Of a stretch of DNA of 64,000 bases, positions 35,532 through 44,975 are shown one piece after another; positions within the stretch are counted from its first letter, which is position 1; every line of letters starts with the position of its first letter. The position numbers and the translations under genes were made by a program. The DNA lies in assembly GCF_003344865.1 (NCBI RefSeq), contig NZ_CP031165.1, forward strand, positions 4,097,910-4,161,909, in the 5' to 3' direction. Under the pieces are notes generated by a model. The model ran no database searches, was not told the DNA's origin, and worked only from the letters and a program-made list of their open reading frames with translations. The DNA is from Euzebya pacifica (GTDB taxonomy: Bacteria > Actinomycetota > Nitriliruptoria > Euzebyales > Euzebyaceae).

Positions 35532-35885
35532 ATGGCACGAATCGACAAGGCAACGCTGCGGGCAGAGGGCGAGGGCGCCGACGCGGTCCTCACCGTGGAG
35601 CTGGAGATCGACTGGGACCGTGGTGACGACGACCACCGCTGGGAGGCCGTGATCCGTTTCGTCGGCGCTGACGCGGGGTTCCGTGGCCGCGACAACGTGC
35701 TGAAGATCCACACCGTGGGGGTCGGACCGGCGGAGGGCGAACGGGTGGTCGTCAGCGTCGACAACCGCGACCGGGCGTTCAACGAGGACGCCGGCGGGGA
35801 CGAGATTCTGGCCGAGTGCGAGCTGCACATCCTCCAGCCAGAGGCCCGCGTCGAGCGCACCAACAAGGTCAAGGGCCGCTTCTAG
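35532..35885 (+). CDS. Hypothetical protein, 117 residues
   Basis: Starts MARIDKATLRAEGEGADAVL at ATG 35532; highly acidic with alternating beta-strand pattern (AVLTVELEIDW, GERVVVSVDNRD). Length, charge and strand pattern suggest a small soluble beta-sandwich, but no family is recognised. No ribosome site is obvious and a leaderless start is possible. It is monocistronic, flanked by the divergent dehydrogenase operon and a coiled-coil membrane gene 103 bases downstream. Confidence 0.65.
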   Translation: MARIDKATLRAEGEGADAVLTVELEIDWDRGDDDHRWEAVIRFVGADAGFRGRDNVLKIHTVGVGPAEGERVVVSVDNRDRAFNEDAGGDEILAECELHILQPEARVERTNKVKGRF

Positions 35886-35939
35886 CGGGTTCGGGGGTCG
35901 GCGACGTGCGACGAGATACGCACGCCGACGAACCCATTT

Positions 35940-35951
35940 CGAACTAGTTCG
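35940..35951. promoter_or_regulatory. 12-bp perfect palindrome CGAACTAGTTCG
   Basis: Lies 38 bases before the ATG of the coiled-coil membrane protein, in a locally A/T-richer patch. It resembles the actinobacterial LexA/SOS box (CGAAC-N4-GTTCG) but has a 2-base rather than 4-base centre, so a different regulator is more likely. Confidence 0.35.
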
Positions 35952-35988
35952 CAACCTCCGGGCCGGCGCGGGGTCACACGGGCGACAC

Positions 35989-36414
35989 ATGTTCTCCCGA
36001 AAGGACCTCGAGGTGCCCTGGTTGACCGGTCAGGCGGCCGTGCTCGCCCTGCTGCTGTTCAGCGCCGGACTGGCGATCGGCTACGCGATCGGACGGCGCG
36101 ATCCCGACGCGGCCGACGCTCCCCCGCCGTCGGCGGAGCTGCCACCGGCTCGACCGGTGATGGACCCGCGTCCCCCGGTCGAGGCACGGGACGAAGACGA
36201 CACGATCGTGGACCTGCGGGCGCAGCTCCACGCCAGCAGGTCTGCGCTGCAGTCCGCCGTGCGGCGGATGGAGGAGCAGCGGCGCGCGATCAGGGTGCTC
36301 GAGGCCGACCTCGACGAGCACACCGCCGCGCTGGAAGCCGCCCACCGGGACCTCGACCGGGCCCGGATGGGCTGGGAGGTCCCGGGGCAGCCGTCAGATG
36401 CGGACGGTGGTTAG
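35989..36414 (+). CDS. Single-pass membrane protein with coiled coil
   Basis: 141 residues. One membrane helix near the N-terminus (TGQAAVLALLLFSAGLAIGYAIG), a Pro-rich linker (PPPSAELPPARPVMDPRPPV), then a helical segment with heptad character (about residues 70-130: LHASRSALQSAVRRMEEQRR, LEADLDEHTAALEAAHRDL). The cytoplasmic coiled coil suggests oligomerisation or a scaffold role. No family recognised. Its 3' end overlaps the convergent nitroreductase-like gene by 21 bases. Confidence 0.65.
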   Translation: MFSRKDLEVPWLTGQAAVLALLLFSAGLAIGYAIGRRDPDAADAPPPSAELPPARPVMDPRPPVEARDEDDTIVDLRAQLHASRSALQSAVRRMEEQRRAIRVLEADLDEHTAALEAAHRDLDRARMGWEVPGQPSDADGG

Positions 36415-37041
36415 GTCCACGTCCTTGGTACGAGTGCGCTTCAGCTCGTAGAAGCCGTCGGTGCGGATCAACGCGGCAAGCCCGTCCCACAGGTCCAGCG
36501 CCGCCTGGCCGCGCACGACCTCGGGGATGACCGGACCGAAGTAGCCCTTCCACTCCCTGGTGCCGTCCTGCGCCTCGACCTCGAAGGCGATGATCGGCGT
36601 CCCCACGTCGTCACCGGCGACGTCCTCGGCCTCCCTGGTCGACGCGCGGACAGCGTCGTCCCACGCCTCGTCGTCGAAGGCGGCCGCGAAGGCGACGTCG
36701 ACGCCGGCCTTCTCCAGCGCTGCCGGTACGTCGAAGTCCAGGCCGTCCCCGTCGTGGTGGAAGTGCCGGCCGAACTCGACGTAGAGGTCGTGGACCTGGT
36801 CCTGCCGACCTGCAGCACGCACCGCCTCGACGATGCGCAGCAACCCGAAGGAGCGGTCCATCATCGGGTCGACCTTCGCCCGGTAGGCCTCGTCGAGGTC
36901 CTTGCCCTCGTTGCGGACCTTGAGGCTGATCGGCCGCCAGTCGACGTCGATGTCGCGGTGGGGTGCGACCTCGTCGTGCAGCCAGTGGGAGGTGATCCAG
37001 CACCACGGGCACAGCGGATCGAAGTAGAACCTGACCTTCAC
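36394..37041 (-). CDS. DsbA-fold mycothiol-dependent nitroreductase homologue (Rv2466c-like)
   Basis: 215 residues from GTG 37041 with AGGAGA ribosome site. The active-site CPWC is at residues 11-14 in FDPLCPWCWITSHWL, which is nearly the sequence I recall for Mycobacterium tuberculosis Rv2466c. Further matches are GDDVGTPIIAFEV, YFGPVIPEV and a C-terminal FYELKRTRTKD. No signal peptide, so it is cytoplasmic. The family uses mycothiol (or mycoredoxin) and reduces oxidised thiols or nitro compounds. It is a marker of an actinobacterial mycothiol system. An insertion between GTPIIA and YFGPV (about ten residues) distinguishes it from Rv2466c. Confidence 0.85.
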   Translation of the reverse strand: MKVRFYFDPLCPWCWITSHWLHDEVAPHRDIDVDWRPISLKVRNEGKDLDEAYRAKVDPMMDRSFGLLRIVEAVRAAGRQDQVHDLYVEFGRHFHHDGDGLDFDVPAALEKAGVDVAFAAAFDDEAWDDAVRASTREAEDVAGDDVGTPIIAFEVEAQDGTREWKGYFGPVIPEVVRGQAALDLWDGLAALIRTDGFYELKRTRTKDVDLTTVRI

Positions 37042-37188
37042 GGGTGTCTCCTGCTCGTCGTTGCTCGACGTCTCGAAACCAGTTCGGATTCGTACCGATA
37101 CTGCCCGTGAACGCGGGGTCCGCTGCGATCCTTCCTGACCCCCGATCCCGACCCCCGACGATCCCCTGTTCGTGTTCGGCGTTCGTGG

Positions 37189-38018
37189 TCAGAGGTCCCG
37201 GCGGCGCAGCGACCGAACGGCGAACGCCAGCATCGCGGCGGCGTACAGCAGCGCCCAGGCGATCAACCGACCGCTGGGTGGGTCGACCGCCGCGAAGGGG
37301 ATGCCCACCCCGGTGTCGGGCGCCAGCAGGAACGCCGGGGACTGCAGGTGGAACGACGCGCCCCGCCACAACGCATCGGACGGCATCAGCAGGCTGACGG
37401 CCACCCCGATCCGTTCCACCGACGCGTTGTCGATGGTGCGGCCGACGAACTCCATGATGCCGGCCAGCCACGCCAGGCCGTAGAGGGCGACGACGACCAC
37501 CCCCGTCGCGACGGTGCCCAGCCGTGTGGACAGGGCCACGCCGATCGACACGAGGACGAGGACCTCCAGCGACATCAGCCCGATTGCCCGCACTGGTGAC
37601 AGGGCGCCGTACCCGCCGACGGCACCGGCCACCGTCAGCACGCCGATGGTCATGAGGACCACGTAGGCCACCGACAGGCCCCCGAAGGCGGCGGTGCGCT
37701 GCAGCAACCACGACCAGCGCGGTACGGGTCGGGCCAGGACCTGCAGGGCCCGACCGGACTCGAGCTCACCGGCGATGGACCCCGCTGCCAGCAGGATCGC
37801 GAGGAAGGCCGCCAGGAACTGCACGGCGTACAGGCCGAGGACCGTCATCACGGTGGAGGCGGCGATGGTGGCGAACTCATCGCTCGTGTCGGCGGCGACC
37901 CGGCTGAACGCGGTGGAGAACCCCAGCCAGAACAACCCGACGAACGCCACGCTGACGGTCGCCCCGATGCCGAGGATCCGCCGGCTGAGCGCCTCCTGCA
38001 TGGCGGCACGCAACACGA

Positions 38019-38022
<4 letters not shown>
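37189..38022 (-). CDS. ABC-2 type transporter permease
   Basis: 277 residues from GTG 38022, overlapping the ATPase stop by four bases. Six membrane helices are apparent; typical elements are the amphipathic N-terminus RAAMQEALSRRILGIG and, after helix two, ILLAAGSIAGELESGRALQVLARPVPRWSWLLQR, in which GELESGRALQVLARPV is the ABC-2 cytoplasmic signature. It is the last gene of the sigma/anti-sigma/ABC unit. Substrate unknown. Confidence 0.85.
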
Positions 38023-38974
<952 letters not shown>

Positions 38975-38978
<4 letters not shown>

Positions 38979-40156
38979 GCCTGCTCGGCCAGTGCCTGCA
39001 GCTCGTCCAGCGGACGTGTTCCGGCGATGCCGTGGATCAGCCCGTCGGCCTGCCACACGATCGCGGCGCCGAGCCCGCTGTCGTCGCCGAAGGCCAGGCC
39101 GGCGTTGCCGTCGACGGTGACCTCCTCCCATCCCACGCCACCGGCGGGGACGGGCAACGGGAGGGTGGTCTGCCAGTCCTCGATGCCGGCCAGCTGGGTG
39201 CGCAGCGACTCGGGCAGCTCCTCGCGGGAGAGGAGGAAGTCACGGATGTCGGCCAGCTGGGCACCCGCTGCGGTCGCCTCGATGGCGCCCGCGACCCCGA
39301 GGATCACGTCGGGCATGCCGCTGGCTGCGGTGACGACGGTGGCGGCACCACCGGGCACGGTGACGTCGAGGACGGCCCCGTCGAGGTCGGACGGGACGCC
39401 GTTGTCCGCGGTGGCCCGGAGGGTGACCACGGCGTGGGAGGGGGCGATGGCCAGGTGGGTCACGGTGGCGTCGGGGCCAGCGACCCCGGCGGGCAGGTCC
39501 GGGGCAGCGACACCGGCGATGGCCAGCGCGGCAGCGGCGTCGGCCACCTCGGTCGGTCCGTCGTGGAGCGCCCCGTCGCCGGTCAGCTCGACCGTCGCGA
39601 TGTCGTCGAGGGCGTCGAGGTCCTGCAGCGCGGCCACGTCGACCTCGATGACCTGGACCCGCTCGCTGCGGAAGGTGTCGAGGAACTGGGCGAGCGCCCC
39701 GGAGCCGAACGGCGTCACGGCGATCGCGACCGTCAGCAACCCGCCGGCGACGGCAAGGACCACCCGGCGGGGCCGCGTCCGCCCGGCGGGACGGCCCGTG
39801 TCGGCTCGGCTGCCCGGCCGCGACGACCGGCGCGATCGGGGCCTGCCTCGTCCCGGCGCGACGGAGGCCCCGATCGCGTCGACCGGGGCGCGGGACGGGC
39901 GACCGGACGCGGCGGTGGGTGCATCAACGGCCGGGCTGTCGAGGACGGCTGGGCTGTCGAGGACGGCTGGGCTGTCGAGGACGGCCAGGAGGCGGCGGAC
40001 CGTCCCGGCGTCGTCGGCGATGGTGAGGATGGTGTCGCGGCACTCCTCGCATCCGTCCAGGTGGGCCTCGACCGCCCCGTCGGGGTGGTCCAGGTGGGTG
40101 CGCAGCCGGCCGGAACCGGGGCATCCCAGCGGGTCGGTGTGGGTCAGCTCAGTCAT
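38975..40156 (-). CDS. Membrane-bound ZAS-type anti-sigma factor with large extracytoplasmic domain
   Basis: 393 residues from ATG 40156, overlapping the sigma stop by eight bases. The N-terminus carries the zinc-binding anti-sigma motif H-x3-C-x2-C (HLDGCEEC, His32/Cys36/Cys39). A linker contains three exact LDSPAV hexapeptide repeats. After a basic stretch, one membrane helix lies at about residues 132-152 (VVLAVAGGLLTVAIAVTPF). The remaining 240 residues would be outside and are Ala/Asp/Val-rich, with no recognised fold. This is the usual arrangement of a sigma factor held at the membrane by a signal-sensing anti-sigma. Stop overlaps the ATPase gene. Confidence 0.8.
39933..39986 (-). repeat. 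Three tandem 18-bp repeats in the anti-sigma gene
   Basis: Units at 39933, 39951 and 39969; the first two are identical and the third differs by the last base. They encode LDSPAV three times between the zinc motif and the membrane helix, so copy-number change would alter only linker length. Confidence 0.85.
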
Positions 40157-40640
40157 CGTCGGTCTCCCAGTCACGTCGGAACGCACGCTCGCCTCGGGCG
40201 AGCAGCACCCCGACCGATCCAGCCGCCACGCCCAGCGAGGCAGCGATCTCGGCATAGCTGTGGCCGGAATGGCGCAGCAGCAACGCGACGGCCTGCCGTT
40301 CGGGCAACCCGGCCAGCACGGCGCGGACACGGCGGCGTTCGTCGTCACGGGTGACGACGTCCTCCGGCGTCTCCGGCCGGTCGGGCCCGACCGCCTGTCC
40401 GTGCGCGGCCACGCGGGCGTCGTGCCGCTTGGCAGCACGCACCCGGTTGAGGGCCAGGTTGATCGTCACCCGGTTGAGCCAGGCAGCGACCTCGTCCTCC
40501 GGTCGACCGTCCACCGGCGACCCGTCGAGGCGGGCCAGCGCATCGGCGGCCACCTCCTCGGCGGTCGCGCGCTGGTCGACCACCCTGGCGGCCAGGGCGG
40601 TCAACCGTGGGTAGTGGTCGGCGAAGGGCGAGTCCGTCAC
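40149..40640 (-). CDS. ECF-type RNA polymerase sigma factor
   Basis: 163 residues from GTG 40640, with GGAAGGGG just upstream. Region 2 spans about 8-75 (YPRLTALAARVVDQRATAEEVAADALARL, VAAWLNRVTINLALNRVRAAKR); region 4 spans about 105-155 (RAVLAGLPERQAVALLLRHSGHSYAEIAASLGVAAGSVGVLLARGERAF, key HTH part YAEIAASLG). Short of region 3, as in all ECF factors. Coupled to the anti-sigma gene. Its promoter probably lies in the 58 bases after fadD, which contain the near-palindrome GGTGTCACACC, but I cannot define it. Confidence 0.9.
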   Translation of the reverse strand: MTDSPFADHYPRLTALAARVVDQRATAEEVAADALARLDGSPVDGRPEDEVAAWLNRVTINLALNRVRAAKRHDARVAAHGQAVGPDRPETPEDVVTRDDERRRVRAVLAGLPERQAVALLLRHSGHSYAEIAASLGVAAGSVGVLLARGERAFRRDWETDDD

Positions 40641-40698
40641 ACCCCTTCCAACACCGCCGACGGGCGTGGTGTGACACCCGCCGGCGAAAAAGTCCGAC

Positions 40699-42546
40699 TC
40701 AGTCGTAGATGCCGTCGATGACGTCGGCGTACTTGGTGGACACCACGTGGCGCTTGAGCTTCAGCGACGGGGTCAGCTCGCCGGACTCCACGGTCCAGTC
40801 GGTCGGCAGCAGCTCCCAGCGCTTGACCTGCTCGACCCGGGCCAGCTTGGCGTTGGCGGCGTCGACCGCGGTCCCGACCTCGGCCAGCACGTCCTCGCGC
40901 TGGGAGAACTCCGCCATGGAGTCGAACGGGATCCCACGCTTGCCCGCCCACGACTCGGCAGCCTCGGGGTCCAGGACCAGCAGGGCCGAGATGTAGTTGC
41001 GCTCGTCGCCGATGGCCATCACCTGCCCGATGAGCGGGTGCTGCTTGAGCGCCGTCTCGATCTCGTGGGGCGAGATGTTCTTGCCCGACGAGGTGACGAT
41101 GATCTCCTTCTTGCGACCGACGATCGCCAGGTAGCCGTCGTCGTCGATCTTCCCGAGGTCCCCCGTGTGCAGCCAGCCGTCGGCGTCGTAGAGCTCCTCG
41201 GTGGCCTCGGGCCGGCGGTAGTACTCCGGCGTCATGGTCGGGCCACGGGCGATGATCTCGCCGTCGCCGGCGATGGCGACCTCGATGCCGGGCACCCGCT
41301 CGCCAACGGTGCCCAGCCGCACCCGACCGGGACGGTTGGCGTTGGTGACCGCCGTCGTCTCGGTCATCCCGTACACGTTGAGGATCTCGATGCCCAGGCC
41401 GCGGAAGAACATCAGCAGGTCGTCGGGCATCGGGGCAGCGCCGGTGAGGGCGATGATCGTGTCGTCCAGGCCGAGCGCCTCACGGACCTTGCTGTACACG
41501 AGCTTCTCGAACAGGGCGGCCTGGCCCTGCAGCAGGACCGAGGGCTTGCGGCCGGTGAAGGCCATCGCGCCGAGCTGCGGGAGGATGGCGAAGGCCTGCT
41601 GGCCGAGCTTGGCCTTGGGCCCCTCGGCCTCGTCGATCCGCGTCAGCAGGGCCGCGCGCATCTTCTCCCACACCCGCGGGACGGCCAGGAAGGCGGTGGG
41701 CTTGGCGACCGGCAGGTACTCCGCGATCTGGGTGTAGTCCTCGCAGAAGTGCACCTTGGCGGCGTACTTGATGCCCTGCCAGTGGCTGAACGTGCGCTCG
41801 GCGACGTGGGCGAGCGGCAGGTAGGACAACGTGTTGGGGTTCATCGGCAGCTCGAAGATCCCCTTGGCGGCCTCCATGATGTAGAGCACGCCCCGGTGGG
41901 TCTCGACCACGCCCTTGGGCGGCCCGGTCGTCCCCGAGGTGTAGATCAGCGTCGCGACGTCGTCGGGTTCGACGGACTTCCATGCGGCGGTGAAGACGTC
42001 CTCGCCGACCTCGTCGAGGTGCGCCTGGCCCTCGGCGAGGAAGTCCGCCCAGCTGATCACCCGGTCGTCGTCGACGTCCTCGGCCCCCTCGACCATGACG
42101 ATCGTGGCTAGCTCCGGCAGCTCGTCGCGGACCGCGACCCAGCGCGAGTGGGCCTCCGCGTCGTTGAGGACGGCGACCTTCGCGCCGCAGTTGCCGGCCA
42201 CGTAGGCGATCTGTTCCTCGGCGAGGGTGTTGTAGACGCTGACGCCGGTGGCAGCCGCATGGAACGACCCGGTGTCGGCGATGACGTGCTCGGGCCGGTT
42301 GTTGACCATGATCGCGACGAAGTCGCCCTTGCCCAGCCCGCGCTTGAGCAGCGCCATGGCGAACCGCTTGGCGTCCTCGCCGTACTCCCGCCACGTCTGC
42401 CACGTCCAGGTGCCGTCCTCCAGACGCCGGCCGAGCGCATCACGGGTGCCGTAGGTCGACACGGTGGACTGGAACAGCGTGCACAACGTCTGCCCCTCGA
42501 TCGCCTCGAGGATCTGGTTGCGCTCCTGGAGCACCTCGTCGGTCAT
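40699..42546 (-). CDS. Long-chain fatty acid-CoA ligase (AMP-forming, FadD15-like)
   Basis: 615 residues. AMP-binding signature YTSGTTGPPKGVVETHRG near residue 200, A5 motif NVYGMTETTAV, adenylate-binding GWLHTGDLGKIDDDGYLAIVGR-type core (GDLGKIDDDGYL) and hinge GRKKEIIVTSSGKNISP, in which the FACS-type motif is complete. The length and the ISPHEIETALKQHPLI element resemble FadD15/long-chain ACS of actinobacteria. It activates fatty acids to acyl-CoA at the membrane. ATG 42546 has a GAAGGGCG ribosome site and a TAGGAT -10 box about 55 bases upstream. Confidence 0.94.
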   Translation of the reverse strand: MTDEVLQERNQILEAIEGQTLCTLFQSTVSTYGTRDALGRRLEDGTWTWQTWREYGEDAKRFAMALLKRGLGKGDFVAIMVNNRPEHVIADTGSFHAAATGVSVYNTLAEEQIAYVAGNCGAKVAVLNDAEAHSRWVAVRDELPELATIVMVEGAEDVDDDRVISWADFLAEGQAHLDEVGEDVFTAAWKSVEPDDVATLIYTSGTTGPPKGVVETHRGVLYIMEAAKGIFELPMNPNTLSYLPLAHVAERTFSHWQGIKYAAKVHFCEDYTQIAEYLPVAKPTAFLAVPRVWEKMRAALLTRIDEAEGPKAKLGQQAFAILPQLGAMAFTGRKPSVLLQGQAALFEKLVYSKVREALGLDDTIIALTGAAPMPDDLLMFFRGLGIEILNVYGMTETTAVTNANRPGRVRLGTVGERVPGIEVAIAGDGEIIARGPTMTPEYYRRPEATEELYDADGWLHTGDLGKIDDDGYLAIVGRKKEIIVTSSGKNISPHEIETALKQHPLIGQVMAIGDERNYISALLVLDPEAAESWAGKRGIPFDSMAEFSQREDVLAEVGTAVDAANAKLARVEQVKRWELLPTDWTVESGELTPSLKLKRHVVSTKYADVIDGIYD

Positions 42547-42602
42547 GTGGTCGTTCGCCCTTCTCGTCGGCTCGGCGGGCCGGTCCCCGCCCGTCGGGGC
42601 TG

Positions 42603-42608
42603 ATCCTA
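42603..42608 (-). promoter_or_regulatory. -10 box TAGGAT for the acyl-CoA ligase
   Basis: On the minus strand, 56 bases before ATG 42546, leaving a leader with a normal ribosome site. It contrasts with the start-proximal boxes elsewhere. Confidence 0.35.
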
Positions 42609-42634
42609 GTGGACTGCACCGTGGCGAGACAGGG

Positions 42635-42640
42635 CAGTCT
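42635..42640 (+). promoter_or_regulatory. -10-like box CAGTCT upstream of the sirohydrochlorin chelatase
   Basis: CAGTCT, seven bases, ATG 42648. First base deviates from TANNNT, otherwise the spacing equals the leaderless promoters in this window. Confidence 0.3.
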
Positions 42641-42647
42641 GGTGGCC

Positions 42648-43499
42648 ATGACTTCTGCGCCCGGACTGCTGCTGATCGCCCACGGAACCCGCGACCCGAG
42701 GGGGGCGGAGGAGATGGCCGAGCTGGCCGAGCTGGTCCAGGAGCGGGTGGACGGCCCGGTCGGCAACGCGTGGCTGGAGGACTTCTCCGACCCGCAGGGG
42801 GTGGAGGGGGCGCGGCCGCTGGTCGAGGCAGGCGTGTCGCGAATCGTGACCCTGCCGATGCTGAACTTCGCGGCCTACCACGCCAAGACCGACGTGCCCG
42901 AGCAGCTGGCGGAGATCCACGAGGCCTTCCCGGACGTGGCGATCAGCCACGGTCGGGTGCTCGGCGTGCACCACGACCTGCTGACCCTCGGCTGGGAGCG
43001 CATCGACGCGGTCAGCCCGAAGGAGGGGCGTGAGGAGGAGGTGCTGATCGTGGCCGCATCCGGGTCCAGCGACCCCGACGCCAACGGCGAGCTGGCCAAG
43101 GCTGCTCGGATGCTGGCGGAGGGGTCTGGACACCGTTGGGTCGAGCACTCCGTGGCCGGGGTGACGTGGCCGAGGACCGACGACGTGCTCCGGCGGGTCC
43201 ACCGGGCAGGCGCCACCCGGGCGGTCGTGTTCTCGTGGTCGTTGCTGGCCGGGCTGCTGGAGGCGCGGGTGTGGGATGCCGTGGACGCCGTGGAGGAGGA
43301 AACGGGCCTGGAGATCGGCCGGGCAGGCCGGTTCGGCCCCGACCCACGGGTTGCCGACGCGCTGGTCGGCCGCTACCGCGAGGCGCTGGAGGGCGACATC
43401 CGCGCCAACTGCGACACCTGCGTCTACCGGGTGCCCTTCCCCGGCAAGGAGGACCGCGTGGGCGCGCCGTCTGCCGGCGGTGCCGCCCCCAGGACCTGA
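42648..43499 (+). CDS. Sirohydrochlorin chelatase (CbiX/SirB family)
   Basis: 283 residues from ATG 42648. Two CbiX-type halves: first with LLLIAHGTRDPRG (metal-ligand His12) and VTLPMLNFAAYHAKTDVPEQL (second His), then AGATRAVVFSWSLLAGLLEARVW in the second half. C-terminal [19 protein letters not shown] is typical of long CbiX chelatases, with a CxxC that may bind an Fe-S cluster or metal. It would insert cobalt or iron into sirohydrochlorin for cobalamin or siroheme. No other tetrapyrrole gene lies nearby. Its last 76 bases overlap the convergent ureD gene. Confidence 0.88.
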   Translation: MTSAPGLLLIAHGTRDPRGAEEMAELAELVQERVDGPVGNAWLEDFSDPQGVEGARPLVEAGVSRIVTLPMLNFAAYHAKTDVPEQLAEIHEAFPDVAISHGRVLGVHHDLLTLGWERIDAVSPKEGREEEVLIVAASGSSDPDANGELAKAARMLAEGSGHRWVEHSVAGVTWPRTDDVLRRVHRAGATRAVVFSWSLLAGLLEARVWDAVDAVEEETGLEIGRAGRFGPDPRVADALVGRYREALEGDIRANCDTCVYRVPFPGKEDRVGAPSAGGAAPRT

Positions 43500-44266
43500 G
43501 CCAGAGTGCGCCGCCAGGTCGCGTGATCGGCGGCGAGGCCCATCACGACCGCCAGGTGTGGCTCCGGGTGGGCGACGGCGAACCGCCCGGCCACGGGACC
43601 GTCGGGCAGCGCGTCGGCGTCCGGGCCGACGACGACCAAAAGGCCGACGACCCGTGCCCCCGCCGTGACGGCCGGTCCCTGCCACCCCGGCAACGAGGTG
43701 TCCAGGGCGTGCACCAGCAGGGGACGACCGTTGCGGGTGATCCGCAGGCTGGCGAACAGCCGTCCGGCCGGCTCCCCCGTGCGGCCGAGCACGAGCTCCT
43801 CCCGCCACACGAGCCGGGCGTCGGCGGCGAGGTCCACGACGGTGTCGGCCCGGTGATGGCAGCCCGCCGCCGCGACCAGCGGCTCGGGCACCCACCGCAC
43901 CGTCGCGCCCTCGCCGACATCGACGCGCAGCCGTTGTCGCGAGCGGCTGCCGTCGCCGGGTAGTGCCACCGTCGCCGCCACGGAACGCACCGTCAGCTCG
44001 GTGCCCGGGGTCACCACGACCTCGGTGGACAGGTCGTCCCCACCGTGTGGGCCGCCGGCGGTCCCCATCAGGTACAGGTCGCCGCCGGCCAGCGTCATGC
44101 CGAGGGGCGGTCGTGTCGTTCGTTCCAGCAGCCGGGGGCGACCCTGTCGCCCGGGCCCGACGACGACCCGCGCGGCCGCCGAGATCCCGGCCGGGCCGGG
44201 CGGGTGCAGCTCACCGGGTCGGCCAGTCGGGGCGGCCGACGGCACGACGGCGTCGACCGCGGTCAC
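43424..44266 (-). CDS. ureD: Urease accessory protein UreD
   Basis: 280 residues from GTG 44266, overlapping the ureG stop by four bases. Family landmarks: [29 protein letters not shown] (GG.l.GGD type motif), [16 protein letters not shown] (the P-E-P-[LV]-[IV] motif) and [11 protein letters not shown] (E-x-x-x-x-G-R). UreD scaffolds the UreFG complex on apo-urease during nickel insertion. It is the last gene of the ten-gene leftward operon. Its 3' end lies 76 bases inside the convergent chelatase gene. Confidence 0.9.
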   Translation of the reverse strand: MTAVDAVVPSAAPTGRPGELHPPGPAGISAAARVVVGPGRQGRPRLLERTTRPPLGMTLAGGDLYLMGTAGGPHGGDDLSTEVVVTPGTELTVRSVAATVALPGDGSRSRQRLRVDVGEGATVRWVPEPLVAAAGCHHRADTVVDLAADARLVWREELVLGRTGEPAGRLFASLRITRNGRPLLVHALDTSLPGWQGPAVTAGARVVGLLVVVGPDADALPDGPVAGRFAVAHPEPHLAVVMGLAADHATWRRTLAQVLGAAPPADGAPTRSSLPGKGTR

Positions 44267-44943
44267 GCGTCCTGCTGGAGGGCCTCGGCGTGCTCGGCCA
44301 GCCGCGCGGTCAGCCATCGCAGGACCGGCCGGGCCCCGTCGTCGGCCACGAGGGAGGTCAGGACGGTCGGCTTGTCACCCCGTCGTTCCCGGGCGTCGCG
44401 GGCCATCACCTCCAGGCTGGCGCCGACCAGCGGGGCGAGGTCGATCTTGTTGACCACCAGCAGGTCTGCGGTCGTGACGCCGGGCCCGCCCTTGCGGGGC
44501 ACCTTGTCCCCACCGGCGACGTCGAGGACGAACAGCTGGAGGTCGACCAGCGCCCGGCTGAAGACGGCGGTGAGGTTGTCCCCGCCGGACTCCACGAGCA
44601 CGAGGTCGAGGGCGGGGTAGCGGGCTTCGAGCTGCTCCACCGCGTCGAGGTTCGCGGCGATGTCGTCGCGGATGGCGGTGTGGGGACAACACCCCGTCTC
44701 GACCGCACGGATGCGATCCTCGTCCAGCACACCGGCCCGCTTCAACGCGTCGGCGTCCTCGGTGGTGAAGATGTCGTTGGTCACCACCGCCACCTCGAGG
44801 GTGCCGGCGAGGCGACGGCACAGCTCGGCGACCAGCGCGGTCTTGCCGGTCCCGACCGGGCCCCCGATGCCGACCCGGAGGGTTCTCCGGCGGTTGACGG
44901 TCAGCTCGCCGTCACGGGTGGTCTGGTCGGGCGCGATCTGCAC
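44263..44943 (-). CDS. ureG: Urease accessory GTPase UreG
   Basis: 226 residues from GTG 44943. P-loop GGPVGTGKT at residues 27-35, the metal-binding C-P-H in [23 protein letters not shown], and nucleotide-base motif [13 protein letters not shown]. UreG binds nickel at the CPH site and couples GTP hydrolysis to metallocentre assembly. No His-rich N-terminal extension is present and no ureE is nearby, so nickel delivery to UreG must come from elsewhere. Located 32 bases after ureF. Confidence 0.96.
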   Translation of the reverse strand: MQIAPDQTTRDGELTVNRRRTLRVGIGGPVGTGKTALVAELCRRLAGTLEVAVVTNDIFTTEDADALKRAGVLDEDRIRAVETGCCPHTAIRDDIAANLDAVEQLEARYPALDLVLVESGGDNLTAVFSRALVDLQLFVLDVAGGDKVPRKGGPGVTTADLLVVNKIDLAPLVGASLEVMARDARERRGDKPTVLTSLVADDGARPVLRWLTARLAEHAEALQQDA

Positions 44944-44975
44944 GGGGTCCTCGATGGTTGCGGTGGGGTGGGGTG

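Noticed and set aside
35940-35951. SOS/LexA box
   Set aside because: The half sites are right but the spacer is two bases instead of four, and no DNA-repair gene follows.
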